Assembly (NCBI RefSeq): GCF_002127265.1
Contig: NZ_NFUU01000002.1
Coordinates: 558,001-622,000, forward strand
Direction of reading: 5' to 3'
Origin: Hydrogenophaga sp. IBVHS1
GTDB lineage: Bacteria; Pseudomonadota; Gammaproteobacteria; Burkholderiales; Burkholderiaceae_C
Length of the DNA: 64,000 bases
Part shown: one piece after another, positions 21,606-29,803 of the stretch
Numbering within the stretch: the stretch's first letter is position 1
Layout: each line of letters begins with the position of its first letter
Made by a program: the position numbers and the translations under genes
Notes under the pieces: model-generated
Told to the model about the DNA's origin: nothing
Databases searched by the model: none
Seen by the model: only the letters and a program-made list of their open reading frames with translations

Positions 21606-22943
21606 GTGACTTTCAAAGACCTTCGTGGCGAAACGCTGTCCACCGTGCACGCCAACTCGGCACGCGCCTACGACCAGACGCTCGATCTGCTCAACAGCTA
21701 CCGCGCCGATCCCGTCGCCGTGCTCACACCGGCCCTGCAGCAGGACCCCGACTTCATTTCTGGTCATCTGTTGATGGCCGGCATGATGCTGGCCACCTAC
21801 GACCCGCAGATGAACGCACCAGCGCTCGCCAGCCTGGAGCAGGCCGCAGCCAGCCCGCTTGCACCGACCGCGCGCGAACAATCGCTGCACGCTGCGCTGC
21901 GCGCCTGGGCCGCTGGCGACATGAACGATGGGAACCGCCAGCTCGATCGACATCTCATCGAGCATCCGCGCGACCTGCTGGCCCTGCAGCTTGCGCACAC
22001 CGCCGACCTGGCGCTGGGCCGCACCACGATGCTGCGCGACCGCATTGCCCGGGTGCTGCCCGCCTGGAGCGAGAGCGACGCGGGCTACGGCTATGTGCTG
22101 GGCATGCAGGCCTTCGGTCTGGAAGAGTGCTTCGCTTACGAACAGGCCGAAGAGGTGGGGCGCCGCGCGGTGGTGATGCAACCGCACGACACCTGGGCGA
22201 TCCACGCCGTGGCCCATGTGTGCGAAATGCAGGGTCGCGCGGCCGACGGCATCCAGTGGATGAACGCCACCCGCAGCGCCTGGGAAGCCAACAACGGTCT
22301 GGCCGTGCACAACCACTGGCACCTGGCGCTGATGCACCTGGCCCGTGGCGAGCACGCCGCCGCACTGGCGCTCTATGACCAGGCCGTGACGCCGTCGCCC
22401 ACCGCGCTGGCACTGGACCTGGCAGACGCCAGCGCGCTGTTGTGGCGCCTGGCGATGCGAGGCGTGGATGTGGGCCCGCGTTGGGCGACGCTGGCGCAAC
22501 GCTGGCGCACGCAGGGCCTGTTTGGCGCAATGGGGTTCTTCGATGTGCATGCCGCCATCAGCTTTGCCGCTGCGGGAGACGAAGAGGGCATGCGTCAACT
22601 GGAGCGGGCCGCCGCCGCCGCAGAAGCGCGCCCCGGTGCTTACGCCGAATGGAGTGCTGTGACCATCCCCGCTCGCAACGCCATGGCCGCCATGGTGGCC
22701 GGGCAGCACGCACTTTGTGTTGACCTGCTGTTGCCGGTGTTGCCGGTGGCGCAGGCGCTCGGCGGCAGCCACGCCCAGCGTGACCTGCTCACGCTGACCG
22801 CGCAAGAGGCGGCCCGGCGCGATGGACAGCACGCATTGGCCAAGGCACTGCAGGCACAGCGGCAGGTGCACCAGCTGCCGATCACGCCGCTGCAAAGCAC
22901 AAGACCCTGGAGCCTGTCTGAGCGCCGCACCACGCCGGCCTGA
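21606..22943 (+). CDS. TTC38-type tetratricopeptide-repeat protein (copy A)
   Basis: Soluble helical-repeat protein of 445 residues resembling the TTC38 family, whose function in bacteria is unknown. Hallmarks are DRIARVLPAW, YGYVLGMQAFGLEECFAYEQAEEVGRRAV, HAVAHVCEMQGRAADGIQWM and NHWHLALMHLARGEHAAALALYD. No signal peptide or catalytic motif is seen. It starts at GTG 21606 after GGAG; longer in-frame starts extend into the promoter element region. It is followed 9 bases later by a DUF2917 gene. Copy B (23245-24576, opposite strand) shares the same motifs and is a diverged paralogue. Confidence 0.8.
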   Translation: MTFKDLRGETLSTVHANSARAYDQTLDLLNSYRADPVAVLTPALQQDPDFISGHLLMAGMMLATYDPQMNAPALASLEQAAASPLAPTAREQSLHAALRAWAAGDMNDGNRQLDRHLIEHPRDLLALQLAHTADLALGRTTMLRDRIARVLPAWSESDAGYGYVLGMQAFGLEECFAYEQAEEVGRRAVVMQPHDTWAIHAVAHVCEMQGRAADGIQWMNATRSAWEANNGLAVHNHWHLALMHLARGEHAAALALYDQAVTPSPTALALDLADASALLWRLAMRGVDVGPRWATLAQRWRTQGLFGAMGFFDVHAAISFAAAGDEEGMRQLERAAAAAEARPGAYAEWSAVTIPARNAMAAMVAGQHALCVDLLLPVLPVAQALGGSHAQRDLLTLTAQEAARRDGQHALAKALQAQRQVHQLPITPLQSTRPWSLSERRTTPA

Positions 22944-22952
22944 GAGAACACC

Positions 22953-23240
22953 GTGAACAGCACGCACACCTTGCCCATCTTCCAGCGGCTGCAAGGCCGC
23001 GCTTCGGCCGGCGTGAAGCACCAGACGAAGGCGATGAAGAAGAACGAGCTGCTGTCGATTGCGCGGCCCCTGGGCTACCGCATCGACTGCCTGCAGGGCG
23101 GCCTGTGGATCACCCAGGACGGTGATTCCCGCGACACCCTGCTGTCCGCTGGCGAACACCACATTGCCGACGGCCGCACGCGGCTGATCGTGCAGGCGCT
23201 GGAAGCCGGCGTGGTGCGGATCGCCGCTCGGGCGACGTAA
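22953..23240 (+). CDS. DUF2917 domain protein
   Basis: Small protein of 95 residues. Residues 38-85 match the DUF2917 pattern (LGYRIDCLQGGLWITQDGDSRDTLLSAGEHHI then RLIVQALEAGVVRI), a short beta-rich, cupin-like fold of unknown role common in Burkholderiales. It begins at GTG 22953, just after the TTC38-like copy A, and is presumably translated from the same mRNA. It ends 4 bases before the stop of convergent TTC38-like copy B. No membrane segment. Confidence 0.75.
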   Translation: MNSTHTLPIFQRLQGRASAGVKHQTKAMKKNELLSIARPLGYRIDCLQGGLWITQDGDSRDTLLSAGEHHIADGRTRLIVQALEAGVVRIAARAT

Positions 23241-23244
23241 CGGG

Positions 23245-24576
23245 TCAGTGCGCGATCGGTCGGCAGCGCCGGTCGCGCCTTTCGCAGCGCCGAATAAGGC
23301 GGTGGTTCATCTCGCTGTGGGGCCGTGCCGCAATGCGCTCCTCGACCAGCGAACGCGCCAGTTCCCACTGGCCGTCGCGCATTGAAGCCTCGAGCAACGT
23401 CTGTTGCACCAGATCGCACTGAGCCCGGCTGCCCCCGCAGTGCTGCGCCAGGTGGCGGTGTTGCAGCAGGCTTTGCACCGCAGCGGCATAGTCGCCCGCG
23501 CCAAATCTCATGGCCGCCTCGCACACCGGCAACGCCGCGTGCGCAATCAGCCCCTGCAGGTCTTGCGTGCGCTCGGCGCTGGCGCGCAGGGCTTTCATCA
23601 ACCGCTCGGCTTGTTCCTGCCGACCCGCGCCCACATACGCCAGGATGGCGTGCGTGTCGTTGAACGGCCGCAGTCCTCGCTCGGGTGTGACCGCCCACGC
23701 GCTCGCCACTCGTTGCCAGCGCTCGGCCGCATCAATGCCCCGCAGCTGCAGTCGCCACAGCAAGGCCGACGCGTCCACCAGCGCGGGCGCCCCAGCGCTT
23801 TCGCCGGTGGGCAGGTGCGCATCGAGAATGCGCAGGGTTGAATCGATGTCGTCCAGATCCAGATGGCACAAAGCCTGGTGCCACCACAGGTGCGGCGCGT
23901 AACTCGCGCTGCAGGTCCAGTCAGACGATGTGCCTTGCAGCCATTCGATGCCCTCGCGGGACTGGCCCTGCATGTCCAGCGCGTGCGCCACGGCGTGCAC
24001 CGCGCCAGCGTTGCGCTTGTCGAAACTCAAGGCGCGCCGACCCACCTCAGCCGCTTGGGCGTGCTCTGCGTTTTCAGCCAGACCGAAGGCGTACATGCCC
24101 AGCACGTGGCCGTATCCTGGCATGCGGTCGTTCCAGTGCGGCAGTGCCGCGGCAATGCGGTCGCGCAGTTGCGCGGTGCGGCCCCACTGCAGGTCGCCAA
24201 AATGCGCCACCCGAAGCGCCAGGGTGTCCAGTGGATTGTTGGCGGCGATGTCGCCGTACAGCTGCAGGGATTCCTTCAGATCGCGTTCGAGCCAGGCGCG
24301 GGCTGCCGACAGGTGGTGGCGTTCCCGCTCGCTGACGGTGCCGGCGGGCAAGGCCTCAGCCCGTTGCAGGGTGTGGGCCAAAGCCGGCAGCGCGTCTTCG
24401 CTGCCGGCCATCACCAGCAGGGCGGCGTGCAGGCAGTGGCCAGCCACGAAAGCAGGATGCGCGCGCAACAGCGCTTGCGCGCCCGAAAGCGGATCGCCCT
24501 GGCCGGTGTGCAGCATGGCAAGCAGGTCGGCCAGTGTGTCCTGTGGCCGGACATGGACGGGGGCGGTGGAGCACAT
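23245..24576 (-). CDS. TTC38-type tetratricopeptide-repeat protein (copy B)
   Basis: Helical-repeat protein of 443 residues, paralogous to copy A. Matching blocks are LRDRIAAALPHWNDRMPGYG, GHVLGMYAFGLAENAEHAQA, VHAVAHALDMQGQSREGIEWL and LVDASALLWRLQLRGIDA. The C-terminal 20 residues are rich in arginine and cysteine. The gene follows a two-helix membrane protein by 6 bases on the minus strand, so the pair forms an operon behind the second copy of the paired element. The substrate or partner is unknown; sequence divergence suggests that the two copies are not redundant. Confidence 0.78.
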   Translation of the reverse strand: MCSTAPVHVRPQDTLADLLAMLHTGQGDPLSGAQALLRAHPAFVAGHCLHAALLVMAGSEDALPALAHTLQRAEALPAGTVSERERHHLSAARAWLERDLKESLQLYGDIAANNPLDTLALRVAHFGDLQWGRTAQLRDRIAAALPHWNDRMPGYGHVLGMYAFGLAENAEHAQAAEVGRRALSFDKRNAGAVHAVAHALDMQGQSREGIEWLQGTSSDWTCSASYAPHLWWHQALCHLDLDDIDSTLRILDAHLPTGESAGAPALVDASALLWRLQLRGIDAAERWQRVASAWAVTPERGLRPFNDTHAILAYVGAGRQEQAERLMKALRASAERTQDLQGLIAHAALPVCEAAMRFGAGDYAAAVQSLLQHRHLAQHCGGSRAQCDLVQQTLLEASMRDGQWELARSLVEERIAARPHSEMNHRLIRRCERRDRRCRPIAH

Positions 24577-24582
24577 GGCGTG

Positions 24583-24777
24583 TCACCTCACCTGCGGGCC
24601 GAGGGCCAGCCCCATCAGCACAAGGGAACACAGAGCCAGGCAGAAATGAACCACCGAGGCAAGCAGCTCGCGGCCACGCCACCATGGGGCACGCGTGGCC
24701 CGATGAGGAAAACGGGGCAACCCGACAACCATCACAGCCGACACGGCGGTCAGCATGAAACCCACAAGCCAGGACAT
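24583..24777 (-). CDS. small two-helix membrane protein
   Basis: Protein of 64 residues that I do not recognise. Two hydrophobic segments (about 3-22 and 40-58) are joined by a basic loop (RFPHRATRAPWWRGRE), consistent with a hairpin in the inner membrane. ATG 24777 is preferred over 24789 because GGAG lies about six bases before it. It is the first gene after the minus-strand paired element and precedes TTC38-like copy B by 6 bases, so it may anchor or partner that protein. Confidence 0.65.
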   Translation of the reverse strand: MSWLVGFMLTAVSAVMVVGLPRFPHRATRAPWWRGRELLASVVHFCLALCSLVLMGLALGPQVR

Positions 24778-24806
24778 GGCGAACTCCATCGACAAAGATG
24801 GAGGCG

Positions 24807-24837
24807 AGCTTAGGAAACGGGGGTCCGCTGAGCGTCC
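24807..24837 (-). promoter_or_regulatory. 31-bp paired element, inverted copy
   Basis: On the minus strand GGAC (24837-24834) and GGAC (24826-24823) are 11 bases apart, within TCAGCGGAC, six variable bases and TTCCTAAGCT ending at 24807. The layout is the same as at 21492-21522. It sits directly after the galM stop, and 29 bases lie between it and the small membrane protein ATG. Confidence 0.75.
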
Positions 24838-24838
24838 C

Positions 24839-25897
24839 TCAGTTCGTGCCGAAGCGGTACACCGTGGTGCCCCTGTAAGGCTGCCCGGGCGCCACCAGGT
24901 TCTGGGGCAGCGTGGGGCAATTGGGCGCGTTGGGGAAGTGTTGCGGTTCCAGGCAGACCGCCCCGCGCGGGCGGTGGGCAACGCCTTGTTTGCCCAGATC
25001 CGGTTTTTCGGAGACGCCGAGCTGCCCAGCGGTGTAGACCTGCAGCAGTGGCTCGCTGGTCCACACCTCGAGCGTTCGACCGTTGGTGGGGCTGTGCAGA
25101 TGCGCGCACAGTCGCGTCGCGTGGGCGGGGTTGGGCTCCAGCGGGTAGCTCAGGTCGATGTCGGGCAGCGTGCCCAGCGTTTTCGGCGATCGCAGGTCGT
25201 GCACGTGGCCTTCGAGCGGGACCAGAGCGCCCGTGGCGATGCCATCGGTGCCGGTGGCCAGAACCGTGTTCGCATGAGGCACCTGCAGCACCTGGCTGTC
25301 GATGCGCTGGCCTGCGTCGACGCCATCGAGGTTGAAATAGATGTGGCTGGTGAAACTTGCCGGGCCAGCGTCGTCGAGTGCGGTGGCCAGGTGTTCGATC
25401 GAGAGCGCGTTGTCGTCGGTCAGGTGGTAGGTGAGCTGCAGGTCGAGCGTGCCGGGAAAGCCATCTTCCGGGGAAAGAAAGCGGTGGTGCAACTGCAGCG
25501 TCCGGGCATCGGTCTGCGTGGCTTTGAACACGCGGTGGCGCGAGCCGCGTGGGCCGCCGTGGATGCAGTGGGCGCCGGCGTTGGGCACGAGGCGATGCTC
25601 GCGCCCGTTGAGCATGAAACGCGCGCCGCCAATGCGTCCGGCGTACCGCCCCACGAAGGCGCCCATCGAGGGGGAGCCCGCGAGCACGGCGTCGAGCGAG
25701 TCGTAGCCCAGCGCCACATCGTCCAGCACACCGTCGCGATCGGGCACCACGATCTGCAGCACCTTGGCGCCCAGGTTGGTGATGGCCACCACCGCGCCGT
25801 GCGCGTTGCGCAGGAAGTAGAGCGCAGTGGAGCTGCCATCCACCTGGCCCTGAAAGCGGTCGGGGTCGAGCAGATTGGGAAAGTGCGCTGGATTCAT
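24839..25897 (-). CDS. galM: aldose 1-epimerase (mutarotase)
   Basis: Interconverts alpha and beta anomers of a sugar, 352 residues. Conserved parts are TNLGAKVLQIVVPDRDG, the FVGRYAGRIGGARF block, a histidine in HCIHGGPRGSRH, TSHIYFNLDG with the second histidine, and a glutamate in the C-terminal VCLEPQHFPNAPN. It is the last gene of the hexuronate operon and probably feeds the correct anomer of the uronic acid to the dehydrogenase. ATG 25897 gives the usual N-terminus. The paired element of the TTC38 locus starts just after its stop. Confidence 0.92.
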   Translation of the reverse strand: MNPAHFPNLLDPDRFQGQVDGSSTALYFLRNAHGAVVAITNLGAKVLQIVVPDRDGVLDDVALGYDSLDAVLAGSPSMGAFVGRYAGRIGGARFMLNGREHRLVPNAGAHCIHGGPRGSRHRVFKATQTDARTLQLHHRFLSPEDGFPGTLDLQLTYHLTDDNALSIEHLATALDDAGPASFTSHIYFNLDGVDAGQRIDSQVLQVPHANTVLATGTDGIATGALVPLEGHVHDLRSPKTLGTLPDIDLSYPLEPNPAHATRLCAHLHSPTNGRTLEVWTSEPLLQVYTAGQLGVSEKPDLGKQGVAHRPRGAVCLEPQHFPNAPNCPTLPQNLVAPGQPYRGTTVYRFGTN

Positions 25898-25945
25898 CCG
25901 CCGCATTGTGGCCCGGGTGCGGCGTCGCACACGGGGGCGTTCACG

Positions 25946-26914
25946 TCAGTCGAGCTTGATGTTGGCCTGCGTGACCACCTCGGCCCAGCGCTTGCGCTCG
26001 CGCTCGAAGAAGCGGTCCTGCTCGGCGGATTGCATGGTGACAACCTCCGCGCCTTGCCCGGTAAGCCGGGCGCGCACGTCGGGGCTGCGAATGGCCTTGA
26101 TCAGCTCGGCGTTGAGGCGCGCAAGGGTGGCGGCCGGTGTGCCATTGGCCACCAGCGCACCCTGCCAGGTGCCGGATTCAAAATCGGTCACGCCCTGCTC
26201 GGCCAGCGTGGGCACGTCGCCCACCAGCGGCATGCGCGTTTTCTTCGAGATACCCAGCACCTTCAGGCGCCCGCTCTGCACATGCGGCAGTGTGGCCAGC
26301 ATGCCGTTCATGATCACCTGGGTCTGGCCGGCCACCGTGTCGGCCACGGCCTGCGAACCGCCTTTGTACGGAACGTAGATCCACTTCGCGCCCGTGGCGC
26401 GCTCCACCGCCACACCGGCCACGTGGGGCGCGCTGCCCACGGCGGTCACGGCAAAGTTCAGGTCGCTCGTTTTCGACAGTGCCACCAGCTCCTTGAGCGA
26501 ATTCGCCTTGACGGATGGGTGCACCGCCAGCATGTGCGGCGAGTAGGCCAGCATCGTCACGCCGCGCAGGTCCTTGCCCGGATCAAAAGACAGCTTGGTG
26601 TAGACCGAGGGGCTGATCGCGAGCGCGCCGACATCGCACAGCAGGATGGTGTGACCGTCGGGCGTGGACTTGGCCACCAGATCGGCGCCCAGGTTGCCGT
26701 TGGCGCCCGGGCGGTTCTCCACAATGACCGACTGGCCGAGGCCTTCGGACAGCGGCTGGCTGATGGCGCGAGCAATGATGTCCGAAGAGCCACCGGGTGG
26801 GTAGGGCACGATGATGCGCACTGCCTTGTTGGGGAAGCTTTGTGCGTGTGCGGGGAAACCTGTGGCGGCCAATGCTGCGGAGGTTGCGAGAAGTTGTCGG
26901 CGGTTCAATGGCAT
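25946..26914 (-). CDS. Bug-type periplasmic receptor (TctC family)
   Basis: Solute-binding protein of the tripartite tricarboxylate transporter receptor family, 322 residues. The signal peptide has a twin-arginine-like start (RRQLLATSAALAATGFPAHA, cleavage near 24). The mature protein has the family pattern FPNKAVRIIVPYPPGGSSDIIAR, GQSVIVENRPGANGNLGADLVAK, and YKGGSQAVADTVAGQ. No TctA/TctB membrane partner is in the window, so it is one of the orphan Bug receptors typical of Burkholderiales. It sits inside a TRAP operon and may bind a hexuronate-derived acid. Confidence 0.92.
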   Translation of the reverse strand: MPLNRRQLLATSAALAATGFPAHAQSFPNKAVRIIVPYPPGGSSDIIARAISQPLSEGLGQSVIVENRPGANGNLGADLVAKSTPDGHTILLCDVGALAISPSVYTKLSFDPGKDLRGVTMLAYSPHMLAVHPSVKANSLKELVALSKTSDLNFAVTAVGSAPHVAGVAVERATGAKWIYVPYKGGSQAVADTVAGQTQVIMNGMLATLPHVQSGRLKVLGISKKTRMPLVGDVPTLAEQGVTDFESGTWQGALVANGTPAATLARLNAELIKAIRSPDVRARLTGQGAEVVTMQSAEQDRFFERERKRWAEVVTQANIKLD

Positions 26915-26941
26915 GGGAATCTCCAGGGAAGTGAGAGTGGG

Positions 26942-28228
26942 TCAGCGGCCGAGCACGGTCTGCGGCAGCCAGAGAGAAATGGCGGGGAGGTAGGTGACTG
27001 CCATGAGCACGCCGAACAGCGCCACATAGAAGGGCAGCAGGGCCTTGACCACCGATTCGATCGGGAGTTTGGCCACCGCGCTGCCCACGAACAGCACCCC
27101 ACCCACCGGGGGTGTGATGAGACCCATGCCCAGATTCACCATCATGATCATTCCAAAATGGACCGGGTCCACACCAATGGCCTTGACGACGGGCAGCAGG
27201 ATGGGCGTGAGGATGAGGATCAGCGGTGCCATGTCCATCAGCGTGCCCAGGGCGAGCAGCATCAGGTTGATCATCATCAGGATCACGTAGCGGTTGTCCG
27301 AGAGCGTGGTGAACGCGGTGGTGATCTGCAGCGGAATCTGCATGAGCGTCATGATGTAGCCGAAGCCTGCCGCGAAAGCGATGAGGATCATCACGATCGC
27401 CAGGGTCTTCACAGTGCGGTGCACCAGCTTGGGCAACTCGCGCCACTTGTAGTCGCGGTAGACGAACATGGTCACGAGAAAAGCCCACACCACCGCCACC
27501 GAGGCGGACTCGGTCGCTGTGAACACGCCCGAGAGAATGCCGCCGAGGATGATCACCATGGTCATCAGGCCCCACAGCGCGTCAGCGCAGGTGCGCAACG
27601 CCTGGCGCATCGGAATCACATCGCCCTTGGGGTAGTTCTTCCGTTTGGCGATCACGAGGCACATCACGGCCAGGGTCAGGCCGAGCAGAAGCCCAGGCAA
27701 TACGCCTGCCAGGAAGAGCGCCGCGATGGACACCGAGCCTCCCGCCGCGAGCGAATAGATCACCGCGTTGTGGCTGGGCGGGATCAGAATGGCCTGCACG
27801 GAACCGCTGACCGTGACCGCGGTGGCAAATTCGCGTGGGTAACCTTTCTTCACCATTTCCGGAATGAGCACCGTGCCCACCGATGCGGTGTCCGCCATGG
27901 ACGACCCGGAGATCGCGCCGAAGAAGGTGGAGGCGAGGATGTTCACCAGCGACAGACCGCCTCGAATGAAGCCGACCAGCACGTTGGCAAAGGCCACCAG
28001 TCGCCGTGCCATGCCGCCTTCGGCCATGATGGCACCCGCCAGCACGAAGAAGGGAATGGCCAGCAGCGAGAACTTGTTGACGCCGCTGCTGATGGCGATC
28101 ATCACGGCGTCGAGCGGGATGTCGATCCACCAGGCGCCAATGAGGGCTGAAATGCCCAGCGCATAGGCCACCGGTGTGCCGATGAGCATCAGCACGAAGA
28201 AGCTGCCGAGCAGGATGAACGCGTCCAT
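26942..28228 (-). CDS. dctM: TRAP transporter large permease (DctM)
   Basis: Large membrane subunit of a sodium-driven TRAP importer, 428 residues, hydrophobic with about 12 membrane segments. Family stretches are FFVLMLIGTPVAYALGISAL near the N-terminus and GDIAPK-like AISGSSMADTASVGTVLIPEM, with the C-terminal FGMIMMVNLGMGLITPPVGGVLFV. It follows dctQ with a one-base overlap (TGATG). The context suggests hexuronate uptake. Confidence 0.95.
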   Translation of the reverse strand: MDAFILLGSFFVLMLIGTPVAYALGISALIGAWWIDIPLDAVMIAISSGVNKFSLLAIPFFVLAGAIMAEGGMARRLVAFANVLVGFIRGGLSLVNILASTFFGAISGSSMADTASVGTVLIPEMVKKGYPREFATAVTVSGSVQAILIPPSHNAVIYSLAAGGSVSIAALFLAGVLPGLLLGLTLAVMCLVIAKRKNYPKGDVIPMRQALRTCADALWGLMTMVIILGGILSGVFTATESASVAVVWAFLVTMFVYRDYKWRELPKLVHRTVKTLAIVMILIAFAAGFGYIMTLMQIPLQITTAFTTLSDNRYVILMMINLMLLALGTLMDMAPLILILTPILLPVVKAIGVDPVHFGMIMMVNLGMGLITPPVGGVLFVGSAVAKLPIESVVKALLPFYVALFGVLMAVTYLPAISLWLPQTVLGR

Positions 28229-28758
28229 CAGGCGGCACCTTCCTGCGCGTCATCGATCTGGTCGAAACGCACCACATCGCGCTGGCTCTGGTCGCCCGAT
28301 ACGAGATATTCCAGGACGAACAGCAGCGTGATGAAGCCGCCCAGTGGCACGGGCACATAGGTGAGCCCCACTGGCATCCACGGCAGGGCAGGAATCGATT
28401 GTTGCCACGTTCCGATGCACAGGGACGTGCCGTAATACACCATGAACAGGCTCACCAGCAGCATGAGCACGCTGACGGCGGAGGCCATCACGCGCCGAAC
28501 TTCGGGTGGCACGCGCTCGGTGAGCATGGCCACAGCAATGTGAGCGCCGGCGCGGTAGGCCGCGGCTGCGCCGAGGAAAGTGAAGATCACCATGAGCAGG
28601 ATCGAAATGGGCTCAGGCCATTGCGAGCCCGTGCCCAGCACATAGCGCGCGAAGATGCCCCAGGGGATGAAGAGCGACATCAGGAAGATGCATGCTCCTG
28701 CGACCCAGATGCACGCGAGGTAGATTGCGTCCAGCGCGCGATGAATCGTTTCTGCCAT
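28228..28758 (-). CDS. dctQ: TRAP transporter small permease (DctQ)
   Basis: Small membrane subunit of the TRAP importer, 176 residues with four hydrophobic segments. The family stretch SQWPEPISILLMVIFTFLGAAAAYRAGAHIAVAMLTERVP is visible. It lies between dctP (21-base gap) and dctM (overlap). The acidic C-terminal tail after the last helix is usual. Confidence 0.93.
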   Translation of the reverse strand: MAETIHRALDAIYLACIWVAGACIFLMSLFIPWGIFARYVLGTGSQWPEPISILLMVIFTFLGAAAAYRAGAHIAVAMLTERVPPEVRRVMASAVSVLMLLVSLFMVYYGTSLCIGTWQQSIPALPWMPVGLTYVPVPLGGFITLLFVLEYLVSGDQSQRDVVRFDQIDDAQEGAA

Positions 28759-28779
28759 GGTGATGTCGTCAATGCCGCT

Positions 28780-29757
28780 TCACTTGACCGCGTCGATGCG
28801 CTTCATGAGGTCGGCAAGTTGCACGCCGTACTTCGCGCGCACCGGGGCGGTGGCGTCGTAAAAAGGCTTCTGGTCGACAGTGATGAACTCCACCCCGGCA
28901 GCCTTGAGCTTGGCGCTGTAGTCCTCCACGCTCTTGTCCCACAACACCCGTTGTTCCAGTTGCGCTTCGCGCGCGAACTTCTTCACCAGTGCCTGGTCGG
29001 CGGGCGTGAGCTTGTCCCAGGTGACCTTGGACATCACGAAGATTTCCGGAATGATCAGGTGGTTCGTTTGCGCGTAGTACTTGGCTGGCGTGGTGTAGTG
29101 GTTGGCGGTGAAGTAGCTGGGCGGGTTGTTTTCCGCGCCGTCGATCACGCCGGTCTGCAGCGAGGTGAACACTTCGCCGTAGGCCATGGAAATGCCGTTG
29201 CCGCCCATGGCGTTCATGGTGTCCACAAACAACGGGTTGCCCATCATCCGGATCTTCTGGCCCTTCAGATCGGCCGGGCTGCGCACCGGCTTCTTGGTGT
29301 AGAGGCTTCGGGAGCCGCCGTCCATCCAGCCCAGCGCCACAAGGCGTGAAGAACTCTTGGTGACCTTGTCCAGCAGTTCGGCGCCAACGTCGCCGTCGAT
29401 CACCTTGCGCATGTGGGCGACGTCCCGAAACACGAAGGGCATGTTGAAGACATTCACCTCCGGCACGATGGGCCCGATCACGCCCAGTGAAATGCGCGCA
29501 ATCTGGATCGCTCCCAGTTGCGTCTGCTCCACGGCTTCCTTTTCCTCGCCGAGCACGGCGCCCGGGAACATCTGAAGCTTGATGCGGCCGCTGGTCGCGA
29601 CTTCCAGCTTCTTGCCCATGCTTTCCACGGCTGCCACCGTGGGGTAGCCCGCGGGGTGCGTGTCGTGAGCCTTGAGCACCATGTTCTGTGCATGGGTGCT
29701 CAAGGGCAGCAGGCCGGCCATGGCCAGGCTCAGAATCAGTCGGCGATGCGTTTTCAT
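28780..29757 (-). CDS. dctP: TRAP transporter substrate-binding protein (DctP)
   Basis: Periplasmic receptor, 325 residues, with a signal peptide (MKTHRRLILSLAMAGLLPLSTHA). The mature part contains the DctP pattern LKAHDTHPAGYPTVAAVESMGKKLEVATSGRIKLQMFPGAVLGEEKEAVEQTQLGAIQIA and DLKGQKIRMMGNPLFVDTMNAMGG with the carboxylate-binding arginine region. With dctQ and dctM it forms a complete TRAP system. Gene context points to a uronic acid substrate. Confidence 0.94.
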   Translation of the reverse strand: MKTHRRLILSLAMAGLLPLSTHAQNMVLKAHDTHPAGYPTVAAVESMGKKLEVATSGRIKLQMFPGAVLGEEKEAVEQTQLGAIQIARISLGVIGPIVPEVNVFNMPFVFRDVAHMRKVIDGDVGAELLDKVTKSSSRLVALGWMDGGSRSLYTKKPVRSPADLKGQKIRMMGNPLFVDTMNAMGGNGISMAYGEVFTSLQTGVIDGAENNPPSYFTANHYTTPAKYYAQTNHLIIPEIFVMSKVTWDKLTPADQALVKKFAREAQLEQRVLWDKSVEDYSAKLKAAGVEFITVDQKPFYDATAPVRAKYGVQLADLMKRIDAVK

Positions 29758-29803
29758 GGTGTCTCCGTTGGTTGATGTGTCGAGGTGAAAATGCCGGGCT
29801 GCT

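Noticed and set aside
24755..28150. Open frame of 1131 codons on the plus strand
   Set aside because: It runs antisense to galM, the Bug receptor and dctM, is full of His/Gly/Arg/Gln, and has no domain pattern; it is a shadow of GC-rich codon usage.
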